Notes: generated by a model from the letters alone, not told the origin. A stretch of 64,000 bases of DNA from Ovis canadensis (GCF_042477335.2 NC_091255.1:27320501-27384500), one strand, 5' to 3'. Shown: positions 1-10,562, numbered from the stretch's first letter. Made by a program: numbers and translations.

Positions 1-67
1 CGTGCTGTGATTCACGGGGTCACAAAGAGTCAGACATGACTGAGCGACTGAACTGAACTGAACTGAG
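1..67 (+). mobile_element. BovB LINE 3' end (window edge)
   Basis: The last bases of a BovB RTE-type retrotransposon, cut by the window edge. It shows the typical 3' terminus: a cacaaagagtcagacatgac core followed by the ACTGA pentamer repeat. The body lies outside the window. Confidence 0.9.
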
Positions 68-125
68 AACAATGCCCGACACATAGTAGGTACTCAGTAA
101 ACACTAGTTGAATGAATGAGTAAAT
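66..125 (+). mobile_element. MIR SINE 3' portion
   Basis: The phrase acacatagtaggtactcagtaa followed by an AATGAATGA-like tail is the conserved 3' end of MIR (an L2-like tail would look similar). It is an ancient mammal-wide SINE fragment, later joined by the BovB insertion. Confidence 0.6.
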
Positions 126-1188
126 GCTGCCTTGATGGGAGCAAAGGGGTAGCTTGCTCTTATTTTCTGTTAGAAGCTGGTGATAGAAAAGGCAGAGAAA
201 CAGAGAAAGAGAATATGGATTCGACGCTTGTCAAAGGAAGGTCAGCCCCTTCCTGTGGTCATTTTTTGGGTAGAAGAAAAACTGAGTGAAAACCTTGTAC
301 CAAACTGGGCCTAAGAAGATATAAACAAGCCAAACGTTCTACCTAGACAATGGCCCAATTCTCCCTGACTGGGGAAGGTGGGAAAAGTGGGGAACTAGAC
401 AAACATCCCCTTCCAATTTCCTTCCGTCTGCAAAGCATCACGGCTCACAGCCTGCCTCTTGGACTTTTCCCTCATTGAAGGCATTCTCGAATCCGAGACA
501 GCCTCTTATCCGGCGAGATCTTTGAAGGCTGGTTGGAGCAGCAGTCAGCCTGAATCACCCCTAACCACAAGGGCCTTAGAATGACAGAGGGTTTCTGTTT
601 CCAGGGTGTATTCTGAAGTGAGCTTTTGTGGTCCAGTTTGCTTCCCTGTGACCCCTGCCAACTAGGAGGAGCTGAGATTAGCAGTTTGTGTAGATCAAAT
701 GATCAAACTCCAAAATACCCAGGAAAAGTTGTAAAAACAAAACAACAGCGGAAGGACAAAGTTGAGTGAGACGCGCTTGCACAGGAGCACTTGTGAAAAG
801 GGGACTGAGTCTTCCAGAGCCCCGCAGGCCTGTCGTGAGTCAGCTGGAGGATGTGGGAGCCAGGAAAACCTCAGGCAGTTCTGGCCCCAGTGGAACTTCC
901 AGAAAAAGAAAGGGAATGGCTGAATGGACCGCATGCTGGCCAGACCACCCTGGAGGAGGCTTGGCTCTGTCTGGATGTCCCACCGGTGAGAGGAAAGGGT
1001 GTGTCCTGAATGGAACTGCTAAGATTGCTGGTTGTGGGAGGAGGGGTGGTGGAGGGTGCAGGAACTGCACCCACAGGACAAGAGGGGATGAGTGTCATGG
1101 AGGAGAAAGGGTCTAGGTGGAGGCATGAAGGGATGGGGGTAGTGGGGGACTGTTGCCTGTAACTTCAGCTTGGAAGGCCTTTTCCTGT
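126..1188. other. No recognisable feature
   Basis: About 1 kb with no repeat family I recognise. Open frames of 75-116 codons near 766-1116 on both strands lack recognisable domains and look like chance frames in moderately GC-rich sequence. Confidence 0.6.
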
Positions 1189-1319
1189 TTTTTTTTTTTG
1201 GCTACACCCTGAGACATGTGGGATCTTAGTTCCCTGATCAGAAATCAAACCTGCACCCCCCGCCCCCGCCTGCCTTGGAGGCACAAAGTTTAAACCACTG
1301 CACTGCCAGCAAAGTCCCA
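1189..1319 (-). mobile_element. CHR-2-type tRNA-derived SINE
   Basis: Reverse-oriented CHR SINE. The poly-T at 1189-1199 is its A-rich tail. Then come the complements of the middle (tgtgggatcttagttccctgatc) and of the head, ending near 1319 in a form of the ggaagtccc terminus. A C-rich expansion lies at 1255-1268. Confidence 0.85.
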
Positions 1320-1580
1320 GCTTTCCCCTTCTTCTCCCAGGTGAACTCCTATTTATCGTTTAGGCATCAGCTCCCGATGCTTCTTCTGAGAAGTCTTCCC
1401 TCATCTCTCGAAGTAGAACCAGCCATGCCTCCACTGGGACCTCCCCCCCTGCATTTGGAAGTCAGTTTTCTTCATGCACAAGGAGGGATGTTGGCTGCGT
1501 GGAGTCCCCAGCCTACTCCTCTTTGCAACCCTAGAGCCTGGCATGGGGGCTGTTCTTCAGCTAAGGTCTGATTAATTAAG
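1320..1580 (+). mobile_element. L2 LINE 3' remnant
   Basis: The text resembles the L2 3' region: a cttctgagaagtcttccctc phrase, and later tagagcctggcatg near 1530, matching the cctagaacagtgcctggcac signature. Diverged. The 98-codon frame at 1275-1571 is a chance reading through CHR and L2. Confidence 0.5.
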
Positions 1581-1653
1581 TGGTAGGCCTGAAAACAGTC
1601 ACTGAGCATTTTGACCATGCGGAAGAAAGATGGTATTCTCTCTCTGTGGCTTG

Positions 1654-1675
1654 AAAAAAAAAAAAAAAAAAAAAA
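1654..1675 (+). repeat. Poly-A tract of 22
   Basis: An uninterrupted run of 22 A. No flanking duplication or recognisable body precedes it, so it may be a slippage-grown homopolymer or an orphan retroposon tail. Confidence 0.9.
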
Positions 1676-1769
1676 CGGAACTGGAAGAGAGGGGGGAGAT
1701 TATGAGAGAATGGATTTCAACTCAAAATTAGGAAGTGTTTTATAATAATAATGACAATAGATTTGCTGG

Positions 1770-2235
1770 GTGTTTCGCTCATCTATTGCTGCAAAACAAG
1801 TTATCCAAAACATAGCGGCCTAAAACAATAAATATTTATTAACTTACACAGTTTATATGAGTCAGGAATTGAGAAGAGGCACAGGAGAGTGATTCTGGCG
1901 TGGGATCTCTCCTGAGGCTGTGGTCAGGATCCTAGGTGGGGCTGCAGTCGTCTAAAGGCTTAATTGGGGCTGGCAGATTGCTTTGAGATGGCTCCTCACC
2001 TGGTTGCTAGCAGGAGGCCTCGGGTCCCCCACTGTGGGCCTCTCCCAACTATCTTTCACCACAGCAAGTGATCTGAGAAACAGAGGAAGGGGCAATGTTT
2101 TTCCGGACCTAGCGTCAGAAGTCGCAGTCTGTTACTCCTATGATTTCACTGCGGGAAGAGACTACCCAGAGACATGAGTACAAGGTGCTGGGAATCCTTG
2201 GGGTCATCTTGAAGGCCAGCTATCACACTGAGTAC
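1770..2235 (-). mobile_element. Ancient LTR-like remnant (MaLR type suspected)
   Basis: The series catctattgctgcaaaacaa, cggcctaaaacaataaatatttatt, gtcaggaatt and cttgaaggccagctatcac follows the order seen in a common old mammalian LTR-type repeat read in reverse. It is a strongly diverged non-coding relic. The family name is uncertain. Confidence 0.45.
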
Positions 2236-2432
2236 TAGCGATGTACCAGCATCCTGCTGAGTTCTTTTTTTTCTGGTTCCCTCCTGGATCCCTCACCTTA
2301 AGAGGATGGCATTTTTTTACTATCTCCATTTTATTGTGTTTATTTTTTTAAATGTTGGCTTTCAAATTACTTTCCTCTTGCTCACAGAGCAATATATGTA
2401 TAGGTAGGTAGAAAGACTGTAAGTTATTTTTT

Positions 2433-2690
2433 AAGATTTGTTTATTTTTGGCTGCACTGAGTCTTTGCTGCTGTGTGCCAGCTTATTTCTCTTATTTCAG
2501 TGGGTGGGCCTCTCATTGTGCCTGCCTCGCCTGTTGCGGCTCACCAGCTCTAGAGCTACAGGCTCAGTAGCTGTGGCTCAAGGGCTTAGTGTCCCTGAGG
2601 CATGTGGGATCTTCCTGGACCACGGATTGAACCCATGTCCCCTGCTTTGGCAGGCAGATTCGTAACCACTGGACCACCAGGAAAGTCCCA
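2433..2690 (-). mobile_element. CHR-1-type SINE
   Basis: Reverse CHR-1 running from the tail side (gtttatttttggctgcac) through ctctagagctacaggctcag and gcatgtgggatcttcctgga to the head complement ending accaggaaagtccc. Close to the usual length for the family, with moderate divergence. Confidence 0.88.
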
Positions 2691-2726
2691 GATTGTAAAT
2701 TCTATAAGCGATTGTGTAAACAACTG

Positions 2727-2847
2727 GAGAAGGCAATGGCAACCCACTCTTGCCTGGAAAATCCCATGGACGGAGGAGGCTGGTGGGCTGCCGTCTATGG
2801 GGTCATGCAGAGTCGGACATGACTGAAGCGACTTAGCAGCAGCAGCA
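2727..2847 (+). mobile_element. Bov-A2 SINE, single unit
   Basis: A forward Bov-A unit beginning actggagaaggcaatggcaa and ending in the agcagcagcagc tail. Only one of the two units of a full Bov-A2 is present. A related ten-mer lies upstream at 2704-2713 (ataagcgatt) and just downstream at 2848-2857 (ataagcaatt), but the left copy is 14 bases from the body, so it is a weak TSD candidate. Confidence 0.88.
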
Positions 2848-2942
2848 ATAAGCAATTTCCTATGCATTTAAAAATGTACTTAATGGAAGTCTGGATGCCC
2901 AAGTATATTCTGAAGTTAGATCTGATGGTGTATTTTCAAATT

Positions 2943-3090
2943 CCCACTTTATATATATGGAAACTGAAACACAGAGATATTGATTTGTCTCTTATCACAC
3001 ACCCAGAAAGTCTCTGAGCTTGGTGTGGTTTGAACGCGAAAACCCAAGTCATTACGTTTTGTGCTATATTCTGCTGCACTATGGTGCCTC
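2943..3090 (-). mobile_element. MIR SINE, reverse
   Basis: The MIR core in reverse order: ggaaactgaaacacagaga, then a cttatcacacacccagaaag form of the ggtcacacagct phrase, then tggtttgaacgcgaaaaccc, and a tgctgcactatggtgcctcc terminus. Ancient and unremarkable. Confidence 0.75.
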
Positions 3091-3109
3091 CTGGGTATCC
3101 GCTAGTCAG

Positions 3110-3255
3110 GATGCTGGAGCAGTGACACTCAGTCCTGGCTGCACATAAACTCAGCTAGGAAGCTTTCACAGGTTTCTGTGCCTAAACCCAGCCTCCAGGG
3201 TTTTGGATCTAACTGGTCTGGGGTTTGATTCTACTATGCAGGGCTGAGAAACTGC
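3110..3255 (+). mobile_element. hAT-Charlie non-autonomous remnant (MER5-like)
   Basis: Contains gtgacactcagtcctggctg, tctaactggtctggggtttg and a closing gagaaactg. This layout is typical of MER5-like hAT-derived elements, with near-inverted ends. Diverged; the subfamily is not assigned. Confidence 0.5.
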
Positions 3256-3882
3256 CAGCCCTAGTTGGGGGGCAGATCATGCCTTCCCTGAGGTCTCTTG
3301 CAAATATTACATGCTATTACTTGGCTGAGATGAAACATGTCTTTATTACCAAGCAGATAGGGACTCAAATATAATGTGTAGATGAGTTCCTAATCTTTGT
3401 CTCAGGCATGTGGAGGTAACGTCTGAGCTGTAGGCAAGTAGATGTTGAATAGGCTGAGAAGAAGGTACATTCCAGCTGGAAGGAAATAGGAGACACCTAA
3501 TGCCAGGGTAGAGTTTTAGGAATATAAATTGGGAACACGAAGATTTTTACAGAAATCCTCTTTCAGATTCTCTAACTGCCAGCCTAATTTCTCACCTCCT
3601 TTGTCCATGTCCCCAGCTCCTACTCACTCTCCACTTTGGTCAGAGACAACGTTCTTGATACAGATACAAAGAATAACAGAGAAGGAACATAGGGAAGGAG
3701 TTGCTGGAATGATAAATCCCTGTGCAGGAGGGAGAAGGGGGAGAAAATTTCTTTTCCATTAATTCTTGTCCTCTACTTCTTGAACATTGAAATTGAACCA
3801 GGAGGCCGCACTTTCAATTCGTAATTATAAGCATCAGAAGACTAGTTGAGGCTTCTAAGTGGCTTTCTTTTCTTTCTCTAAA
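3256..3882. other. No recognisable feature
   Basis: About 630 bases with no repeat family I recognise and no convincing coding frame. The 77-codon frame at 3529-3762 has no domain signature. Confidence 0.55.
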
Positions 3883-3998
3883 TTTATTTGGCTGTGTTGG
3901 GTCTTAGGGAATCTAGTTCCCTGAACAGGGATCAAAACTGGGGCCCCCTGCATTGGTTAAGCACAGAGTCTTAACCGCTGGACCACCAGGGAAGTCCA
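3883..3998 (-). mobile_element. CHR-2-type SINE
   Basis: Reverse CHR-2: tatttggctgtgttgggtct, agttccctgaacagggatca, then the head complement cttaaccgctggaccaccag ending ggaagtcc. Confidence 0.88.
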
Positions 3999-4089
3999 AA
4001 TGCAGTTTCTTGTCAAATCACAACTGCCTCCCTTGCTCCCCAGTGTAAGCACACAACTGCCAATAATACTAATCCTGGAGGCAGAATAG

Positions 4090-4210
4090 TATGTATAAAT
4101 TCATTCATCCAGCAAATGCTGACTTGAAGGACTGGGCTGGGCACTGATCTAGGCGTTAAACATGAAGTCATGAACAAAGCTCATGGTTTTTTGTTCATGG
4201 AGAACTCCAG
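4090..4210 (-). mobile_element. L2-like remnant
   Basis: attcattcatccagcaaatg followed by gggctgggcactgatctagg resembles the widespread attcattcaacaaatattta / caggcactgtgctaggcac module of L2-related repeats in reverse. Family uncertain. Confidence 0.45.
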
Positions 4211-4356
4211 AGAGGAAAGAAGATAATCTCTACTGGGACAATTGTAGGCTGATGTCAAAATCCTCAGTAGGATGCAAGAGGACACTAGAGAGATGTTTCT
4301 GAAATGTGGAAAGAAAGGAACTTTGACCCTGGAATTTTACATCTGGTTAAGTTACC

Positions 4357-4581
4357 TGGGCTTTTCTCTAGTTGCGACAAGCAGCGGCCACTCTCTAGTT
4401 GCAGTACTTGGGCTTATTGCAGTGGTTTCTCTAGTTATGGAGCACAGACTCTAGGGAACAGTCTCAATAGCATGGGTTTAGTTGCTCTGTGGTATGCAGG
4501 GTCTTCCCGGATCAAGGACCAAACCCATGTTTCCCACATTGTCAAGGGGATTCTTTACCACTGACCCACCAGCAAAGGGCC
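4357..4581 (-). mobile_element. CHR-1-type SINE
   Basis: Reverse CHR-1 lacking part of its tail side: cttttctctagttgcgacaa, ggagcacagactctaggg, ggtcttcccggatcaaggac, then the head complement ending cagcaaagggcc. Confidence 0.85.
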
Positions 4582-5035
4582 AGAGGAATGAAGGAATGAA
4601 TTGAAGATAGTATCAGGTGCTCTAGGAGACCCTCAGAAAGTTTCCCACACAAAGACCTCCTCTGAAGACATTGCTGGAGGCAGTTCTCCAGCAAAGAGAA
4701 AAATTAAGCCAGAGAATGTTTTGAAATATATGGCATGGAAATAAAAGTAGTCAAGTTCTTTGCTAGCTAAATAATTGATGGCCAAAAAAGAAAAAGAATA
4801 TAATAAATCATTACTCAAGCTCCAGACAATACCAAGAGTAGGAAAAAAAAAAAGACCAGAGCTAGTGAAAAGTGTCTGGTACACATTTCTTTGGGAGAAA
4901 AGAAATAGGTATGGATAAGCTTAAGAAGTTAAATGAAGGTGAATATACACAGTAATGTGTGAGAAGTAAACCCCAGAAGAATAAAAAAAGAAAGAATGTA
5001 CAACTTTTTCAAACAGCAACTAGGAAATCTTTGCC
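4582..5035. other. A-rich, no recognisable feature
   Basis: A-rich sequence with several short A runs. No repeat family identified. The 83-codon reverse frame here follows from A/T richness. Confidence 0.5.
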
Positions 5036-5566
5036 TACTACAAGATCACAAATGCTTTCTCCTATGGTTTCTTCTAAAAATGTTAGTGTTTAAAGTTTTA
5101 CAGTAAGTCTATGATACATTTGAGTTCATTTTGTATATGTTGTGAGATAGAAGTCAAAATTCTCTCTCTTCTTTTTTCTCAGATATGTGCATGTTCAGTT
5201 GCTTCAGTTGTGTCCCAACTCTTTGTGACGCTATGGACTGTAGCCCGCCAGGCTCCTCTGTCCATGGGATTCTCCAGGCAAGAATACTGGAGTGGGTTGC
5301 CCCGCCCTCCTCCAGGGGGTCTTCCCAACCCAGGGATCGAACCTGCGTTTCCTGTATTACAGGTGGATTCCCTACTGCTGAGTCACCGGGGAAGTACCTT
5401 CTTTTGTTTGCATATGGCTATCTAAACCGTCCTAGTACCATTTGTTGAAAAGACTCTCCTTTTCTTTTCACTTTTATTTAAAAAAATCAGTTGTGCATGT
5501 ATGTACAGGTCTGTTTTTGGATTCCATTCTATTCCATTAATCTAGTTGTCTCAGGTCAATTATCTT
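5036..5566 (-). mobile_element. L1 ORF2-region fragment, antisense
   Basis: Antisense L1: tttctcctatggtttcttct, a ttgagttcattttgtatatg phrase, then gtaccatttgttgaaaagac and ttctattccattaatctag. These are the complement of the L1 region just before the 3' third of ORF2, and the order matches the forward L1 at 13.7 kb. A Bov-tA copy (5176-5397) interrupts it. Decayed, non-functional. Confidence 0.8.
5176..5397 (-). mobile_element. Bov-tA2 SINE
   Basis: Reverse Bov-tA: the BovB-derived tail lies on the left (cagttgcttcagttgtgtcc) and the tRNA-like head on the right. The polymerase III B-box complement GGATCGAACC is intact at 5334-5343. It sits inside an antisense L1; cttctttt flanks it at 5168-5175 and 5398-5405, a plausible 8-base TSD. 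Confidence 0.93.
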
Positions 5567-6149
5567 GGCCTCCCACCTTAAGAGTACAGAAAAAGAAGAG
5601 CAAATTAAACCCAAAGTAATCAGAAGAAAGGAAAGAATAAAGACAGAGTGAAACCCAATAAACTATAAAAAAGAAAGACAATAGAAAAAATTAATGAAAC
5701 CAAAAGCTGGTTCTCTGAGAAGATTGATAAAATTGAAAAATCTTTAGCCCAATACTCAGCAAGAAATAGAAGATGGAAGTCATCAAAATAGAGATGAGAG
5801 AGTTGACATTTCTACAGATTGTTTAGACAAGTAGATAATAAGATAATAAATAGATAGTAAGATTATTCATCTTTATGCCAATGAAGTTGACAACTTAGAT
5901 GAAATGGACAGATTCCTTTTTCTTTCTTTTTGGTCCTGCTGCACAGCTTCTGGAGATCTCACTTCCCCTACCAGAGATTGAACCCAGGCTAAAGAAATGA
6001 AAGCCCGGATCCTAACTGCTAGGCCACCTGGGAACTCCCTGGACAAATTTCTTGAAAGATACAAATCACCAAAGCTCACTCAAGAGGAAACAGATAACCA
6101 GAATAGCCTTATATCTGTTAAAGAAATAGAATCTGAAGTTAAAAATGAC
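5567..6149 (+). mobile_element. L1 ORF2 mid-region fragment
   Basis: Forward L1 ORF2 sequence from the linker between endonuclease and reverse transcriptase: conceptual translation gives the order of the family's RRK-E, INETK-W and NLDEMD-type phrases, with stops. A CHR SINE (5917-6039) splits it and the frame resumes on the far side. An L1 tail insertion interrupts it again after 6149. Confidence 0.8.
5917..6039 (-). mobile_element. CHR-type SINE inside L1
   Basis: Reverse, diverged CHR element with a T-rich left end and a right end ccacctgggaactccc. Flanked by tggacagattcc (5905-5916) and tggacaaatttc (6040-6051), a 12-base TSD with two mismatches. It therefore inserted into the already present L1. 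Confidence 0.85.
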
Positions 6150-6452
6150 TTGGCTGGGTGGGATGGGGAGGGAGGTGGGAGGGAGGTTCAAGAGGGAGGG
6201 GACATATGTATACCGATGGCTGATTCATGGTGGTGTTTGGCAGAAGCCAATACAATTCTGTAAAGCAATTATCCTTCAATTAAAAAATAAATAAATTAGA
6301 AAAAGAAAAGAGACACAAGTGACTGCATGAAACCTCCAGCACTCTCGGGGCAAAGTGGGGGACTGTGTTGTAGGCTAGGAGGATATTCTCCTATTAGGTT
6401 ATTCTCCTATTTGCTTGGGAGAGAAATAAAATTAAAACATGTTTTAAAAAAA
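6150..6452 (+). mobile_element. Truncated L1 3' end with probable 3' transduction
   Basis: 6150-6300 is the end of a younger ruminant L1: the G-rich tract at 6156-6203, then attcatggtggtgtttggca, aatacaattctgtaaagc and an A-rich end. Instead of stopping there, non-L1 sequence runs 6301-6440, carries AATAAA at 6425-6430, and ends in a poly-A run at 6446-6457. The insert is flanked by aaaaatgac (6141-6149) and aaaaatcac (6453-6461). The older L1 ORF2 resumes after it. Confidence 0.65.
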
Positions 6453-6461
6453 AAAAATCAC

Positions 6462-6814
6462 CGCATGGAGAAAACTTCAGACCCAGATAGCTTCACTGGG
6501 GAATTCTCCCATGTTTAAGGAAGATATGATGCAAATTCTTGACAAACTCTTTCAGAAATATGAAAAGGAGTGAATACTCCCCCTCCCTCTCCTTGAGGCC
6601 AGCATTACCCTGATATTGAATTCAGACACTGCAAGAAAAACAGCAACAATGAAGAGAAAAAACTACAGACCTATATGCCTAATGACAAATATCCCTCCTA
6701 ATAAAGTTTTAGCAACCGGGCCATGGATGAGATGACTTAGTCATTCTAAGATGTCAGTTCTCTCCCAAATTAATCTATAAATTTATGTAACTCCATTAAG
6801 AATTCCAGCAAGAT
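6462..6814 (+). mobile_element. L1 ORF2 continuation, decayed
   Basis: Resumes the L1 interrupted at 6149: cagatagcttcactgggga encodes the DGFTGE-like motif before the reverse transcriptase domain, and actacagacctatatgcct the RPI-like motif. Stops and frameshifts are frequent. 6740-6812 (agatgtcagttctctcccaa) comes from further downstream in ORF2, so an internal deletion is implied near 6720. Confidence 0.75.
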
Positions 6815-7055
6815 TTTTTAAATGAAAATTTTATTGAAGTGAAATACATATATGTATATGTATCTATGAAACCACACCAGTCGTAAGTACACAACACAAT
6901 GACTTTTTGCAAAGTGAGTAACTCTGTATAACCACGACACAGTTAAAAAAAAACTGAAGCATTACCAGCACCACAGGAACACCTTAGGGGCTTTCCCAAG
7001 CCTGGTAACTAGAGAAGAGTTTTGCCTGTTTTGAACTCTATATAAATGGAATAGG
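6815..7055 (-). mobile_element. Old L1 (L1M-type) 3' UTR, antisense
   Basis: gaaaattttattgaagtgaa, then tcgtaagtacacaacaca and gaactctatataaatggaat follow the order of the mammalian L1M 3' region in reverse. The same family appears at 38.75 kb and 56.43 kb. Confidence 0.65.
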
Positions 7056-7371
7056 GAATGCAACCTAAAAGGAAAACTATAATTGAACAAAATAAGAGCA
7101 ATTCCTTGACCAAGAAGCTGATGATGATGTGCTGTGAATTAAGGGGTATGATTAACTCAACTCTCACTTCCTGAGGTCTCCAAAAACCTACAAAACAAGC
7201 TTCAAGGAAACTACGACTCTGGTGAGCCTAATTTACCAAGTGCAGACATGTGCAAATCCCAGCGGTAAACACAATTCAAGGTAAAACTGCTTCCAGCTCT
7301 GCCAGCTCCAAATAAGACCAAGTCTCTTTTGGTGCTCAAAATACCCCTGACTAGATGTTAGACTCCTAAAA
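7056..7371. other. No recognisable feature
   Basis: About 315 bases between an old L1 and a CHR-1. I see no repeat family, gene or motif here. Confidence 0.5.
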
Positions 7372-7598
7372 TTTTATTTATTTACCTCTGACACGGTGGC
7401 ACTCGAGATCTTCACTGTGTCATCTTTCACTGTGGTGCACAGACTCTCTAGTTGTGGCATGCATGGGCTCAGAAGTTGTGGTACTTGGGCTCAGTTGCTC
7501 TGGGGTATGTGAGATCTTAGTTCCCAGATCACAGATCAAACCTGCATCCACTGTATTGGAAGGTGGATTTTTAACCACTGGACAACCAGGGAAGTCCT
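7372..7598 (-). mobile_element. CHR-1-type SINE
   Basis: Reverse CHR-1, diverged on the left (ttttatttatttacctctga), recognisable from ctctctagttgtggcatgca through tctggggtatgtgagatctt to the head complement ending caaccagggaagtcc. Confidence 0.85.
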
Positions 7599-7733
7599 AA
7601 ACTCTCAGCTCTTAGAATTGGACTTTTCTCCTCACCTCTCAAGTTTCTTTATCTGCTAAATGGGTTTACTTGTCCACCTAACTCACAAAGATTTGAGGAG
7701 GATTCTCAGAATGCGGTGAGGTATATGAAAACA

Positions 7734-7942
7734 AAGGCTTCCCAGGTGGCTCAGGGGGTAAAGAATCTGCCTGCAATACAGGAGACACACATTCAATCCC
7801 CAGGTCGGGAAGATGCCCTGGAGTAGGGTATGGCAACCCACTCCAGTATTCTTGCCTGGAGAATACTGTGGACAGAGGAGCCTGGTGCATTACTGTCCAT
7901 AGGGTCACAAAGAGTCCAAAGCAACTGAGCACACACCCATGC
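7734..7942 (+). mobile_element. Bov-tA SINE
   Basis: Forward Bov-tA: tRNA-like head ggcttcccaggtggctcagg, then the ggcaacccactccagtattc BovB-derived part, ending near gagcacacac. Flanked by atatgaaaaca (7723-7733) and atatggaaaca (7943-7953), an 11-base TSD with one mismatch. Confidence 0.93.
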
Positions 7943-7953
7943 ATATGGAAACA

Positions 7954-8749
7954 TCTAGTAAAGCATTATTCAAATAAAAGCCATCATAATGATTATTTTA
8001 AAGGGAAAATTTTTCTAAATGATTCCAGCCTAGATTTTTAAGAAAATATTTACATTATTTTATTATTTTTAATGTGAAATATTTAGCAAGATGGAAGAAA
8101 TATTTTGATTTGTGGGAAAAGAAGAGCCCCAGATTGTACTCTTTAAATGCCATGGTTTGGGTACATCATTTATTTATGTGTTAAACTTCAGATTACATGT
8201 AATAAACTATCTGTGGTGCAGAACTATTGATTTTCCTGCATTAGCAGCTGAATTAAATGTGCATTACTCCAGGGTTGGTCACCATGAGAGATGCTTAAAA
8301 AGTTTAGAGGGAGAGTCAGTGAAGCCCATTAAGGCTCTTGAGGCCCCATCTCCTGTTGATCCCAGTCACCCCAGGGAAGTTTTACTGCAATTCGGCCGCA
8401 TGCACATCCTTGTCTTAATGCTTCCTCTAATGGTGCCTAATAGCAGCATGGCTACATCATTTGCCTTATAAAGAAAGAGTTGCCTTCCCCAACCGTGTCA
8501 CAAACGTGTTCTAAAAACGAGTGGTGCTTTTCAGTACATCTCATGTAAAATACAAAATTCCTTGGTTTCATGTTTTTATTAGCACATTCATTGATTTATT
8601 TAACCAACTAACATTTAATGAATATTTAAATGGTTCTCGACATTTGTCCAGTGGTAGTCTATCCCCAAGTTCAATACTTATCTCTGTGATCAGTACCTGG
8701 AAATTAATTACTGCCTACTTGATGTCCTCAGAGAATATTAAAATATTTG
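7954..8749. other. No recognisable feature; one 119-codon frame
   Basis: About 800 bases outside identified repeats. A 119-codon open frame lies at 8112-8471 on the + strand. Its product has no signal peptide, domain or repeat that I recognise, and no splice-like context. 8580-8640 carries a ttcattgatttatttaacca phrase like the L2-type module at 4.1 kb. Confidence 0.45.
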
Positions 8750-8860
8750 GAGAAGTGAAGAATGGAACCCTGGATTGAATTCCCACCCCTGTTACCTTCC
8801 AGCTGGGCGACCTTGGTCAAGTTATTTTTCAGAAATAACTGAGCTTTTCCTTGCAGCCCA
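8750..8860 (+). mobile_element. MIR SINE fragment
   Basis: gattgaattcccacccctgt, agctgggcgaccttggtcaa and gttatttttcagaaataact match the MIR middle in forward order (tgtgaccttgggcaagtcac core). Diverged. Confidence 0.6.
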
Positions 8861-9829
8861 GTAAATGATCGTTTGTATAAATAGAATATATGTGCTTTGA
8901 AACAAATGATATTTAGTGTGTATAGGATAAAAAATTTGGTATAGGGACATTCAATCAATGCAATAAATTATTTATCAGAATTATCTATATTCTTATAGAT
9001 GTCTTTCTCTATCTTTCAAATTAAAACTGTGAACAAGAGTGCATTGCCTGGTTTAAATTAATTTTATTTCTCACTCTGACCTTTTCAGCTTCAGGTTTAC
9101 TGTCTTCAGCTCTTGACTGTTCCCCCTACCATGATTTTTTTAATGTTTCTCCTATTTTATCAGTTCTGTGCTCTTTTTCTGAGATTCCTATTACAGTTCC
9201 CTGTAGCCACAATTCCAAAATCTTAAAATTCTCTGAAAACGAAAAGTTTTCTCTTGGGCTGGCAACACTCCTTTGGCAGTAAATCCTGACCTGACATGAT
9301 ATGAAACTATTTATCATCCTTATTTATTTCTTTCAGTGTTTTACTGAGGAAATGTAGTATTTTTGATTACAGAGTGCTGACCTAGACCCCATGGGGGTGT
9401 ATGTAATATCAGTGTATACACTACCTCATCTCTCTAAAATCACCCAAATGCTGACTCCAGAAGTGCATCTGACTCCAGGGAGTTTGAATAAACCATCACT
9501 AGCCTGTATATCTATCTTAGACCTCCTGAATAAGTCCTCCAATCACTCTTGGTTTTGTAGTTTTCATATATATCCTGAGTTCGAAGTGAACTTCTTAAGT
9601 TTGTCTTCACTAAATTAATTTTTGGCAGCTCTGCCTCCAAGAGGTTTTTCATTTGGCATTTGTTGTTTCCTTCTCCACAAAAGTATTTCCTGATCTCAGA
9701 GGGATCCCTCCTTATGACTTCTTGCTCTGTATTGGCCAATGTTCCCTTCAGTTTGGCTGGATGAGGACGTGAAGCAGAAGCTCTGCAAGCCAGGGCCCTT
9801 TCACATGCAAGAAAGAGACACCCAGCTGG
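8861..9829. other. No recognisable feature
   Basis: About 970 bases, AT-rich, with no identified repeat. Frames of 63-75 codons on both strands have no recognisable content. Confidence 0.5.
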
Positions 9830-10250
9830 ATGTGGCTTGAGGCAAATGAGGATCTTGGAAAGACATTGGAGACAGAATCTCAGAAAGTAGGATGTCTCTG
9901 GGAACCTCAGAGAGGGACTGAAACCAGGATGTCAGCTTCATGCTGCCAGGCCCTCCTCTCTCTTTCTCTCCTTCTCTCTTTCTCTCCTTACTGGCTTCAT
10001 TTTCTCCTACTGCAGTTGGATTTCTGCCTGCACAAATATTAGTACCACTAAGTTCATCCCTTTTCAGCTCTGTAACCCAAGAGGTAATAGAATTCCTCTC
10101 TTCTGGCTTCAGGAATTATTTCAGGGTTAGGCTTATTGGTCTAGGCTGGGTCTCATTCCCAGACACAGGCAGGTCCAAATGGATACAGGTCTGTCAAAAG
10201 GTGGGGGAGAGATCCTGAGCAGATTAAACAATAACATCCACTTCATACAT
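9830..10250 (-). mobile_element. Ancient repeat remnant, family not named
   Basis: The order of a CT-rich tract (9953-9990), ctggcttcattttctcctac, a cttctggcttcaggaattat phrase and ggtctaggctgggtctcat resembles a common old mammalian repeat that also seems to be present at 10563-11010. The polypyrimidine tract is the most notable local feature. Confidence 0.3.
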
Positions 10251-10562
10251 TTTCTAAAATGCTGCATAAGTTTACTTCATATTGGAGGATTCCTCCTGAC
10301 TCTCCATGGCAGTCCTCTTCTTTGGATTTGAAACATGTTTTTGTAGATACAGTGACATCTCCCAGTTTGCTTGGTTTGGGGGCAAGCCCCACTGGATGCA
10401 GGTACTGCCTGGTGCAGCTGTCTGCTCAGAGAGAAAGCCCTGCTATGCAGCCTTCCTGCTGGCTGTGACTGCCTGTCCTCACCCTCCGCAGCAGGACAGG
10501 AGAGGGATTCTGTCAGTTAGCCTACCACCAAGTGCATTTCAAAGGCATCCTTTATAATGCAT

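Noticed and set aside
5036-6149. L1 with 5' inversion (twin priming) formed by the antisense and sense L1 parts
   Set aside because: The antisense part comes from further 3' in L1 than the sense part beside it, the opposite of what twin priming gives. Two separate insertions fit better.
8112-8471. 119-codon + strand frame outside repeats
   Set aside because: No recognisable domain, signal or conserved pattern; isolated single frame with no promoter or splice context visible. Noted but not called as a gene.
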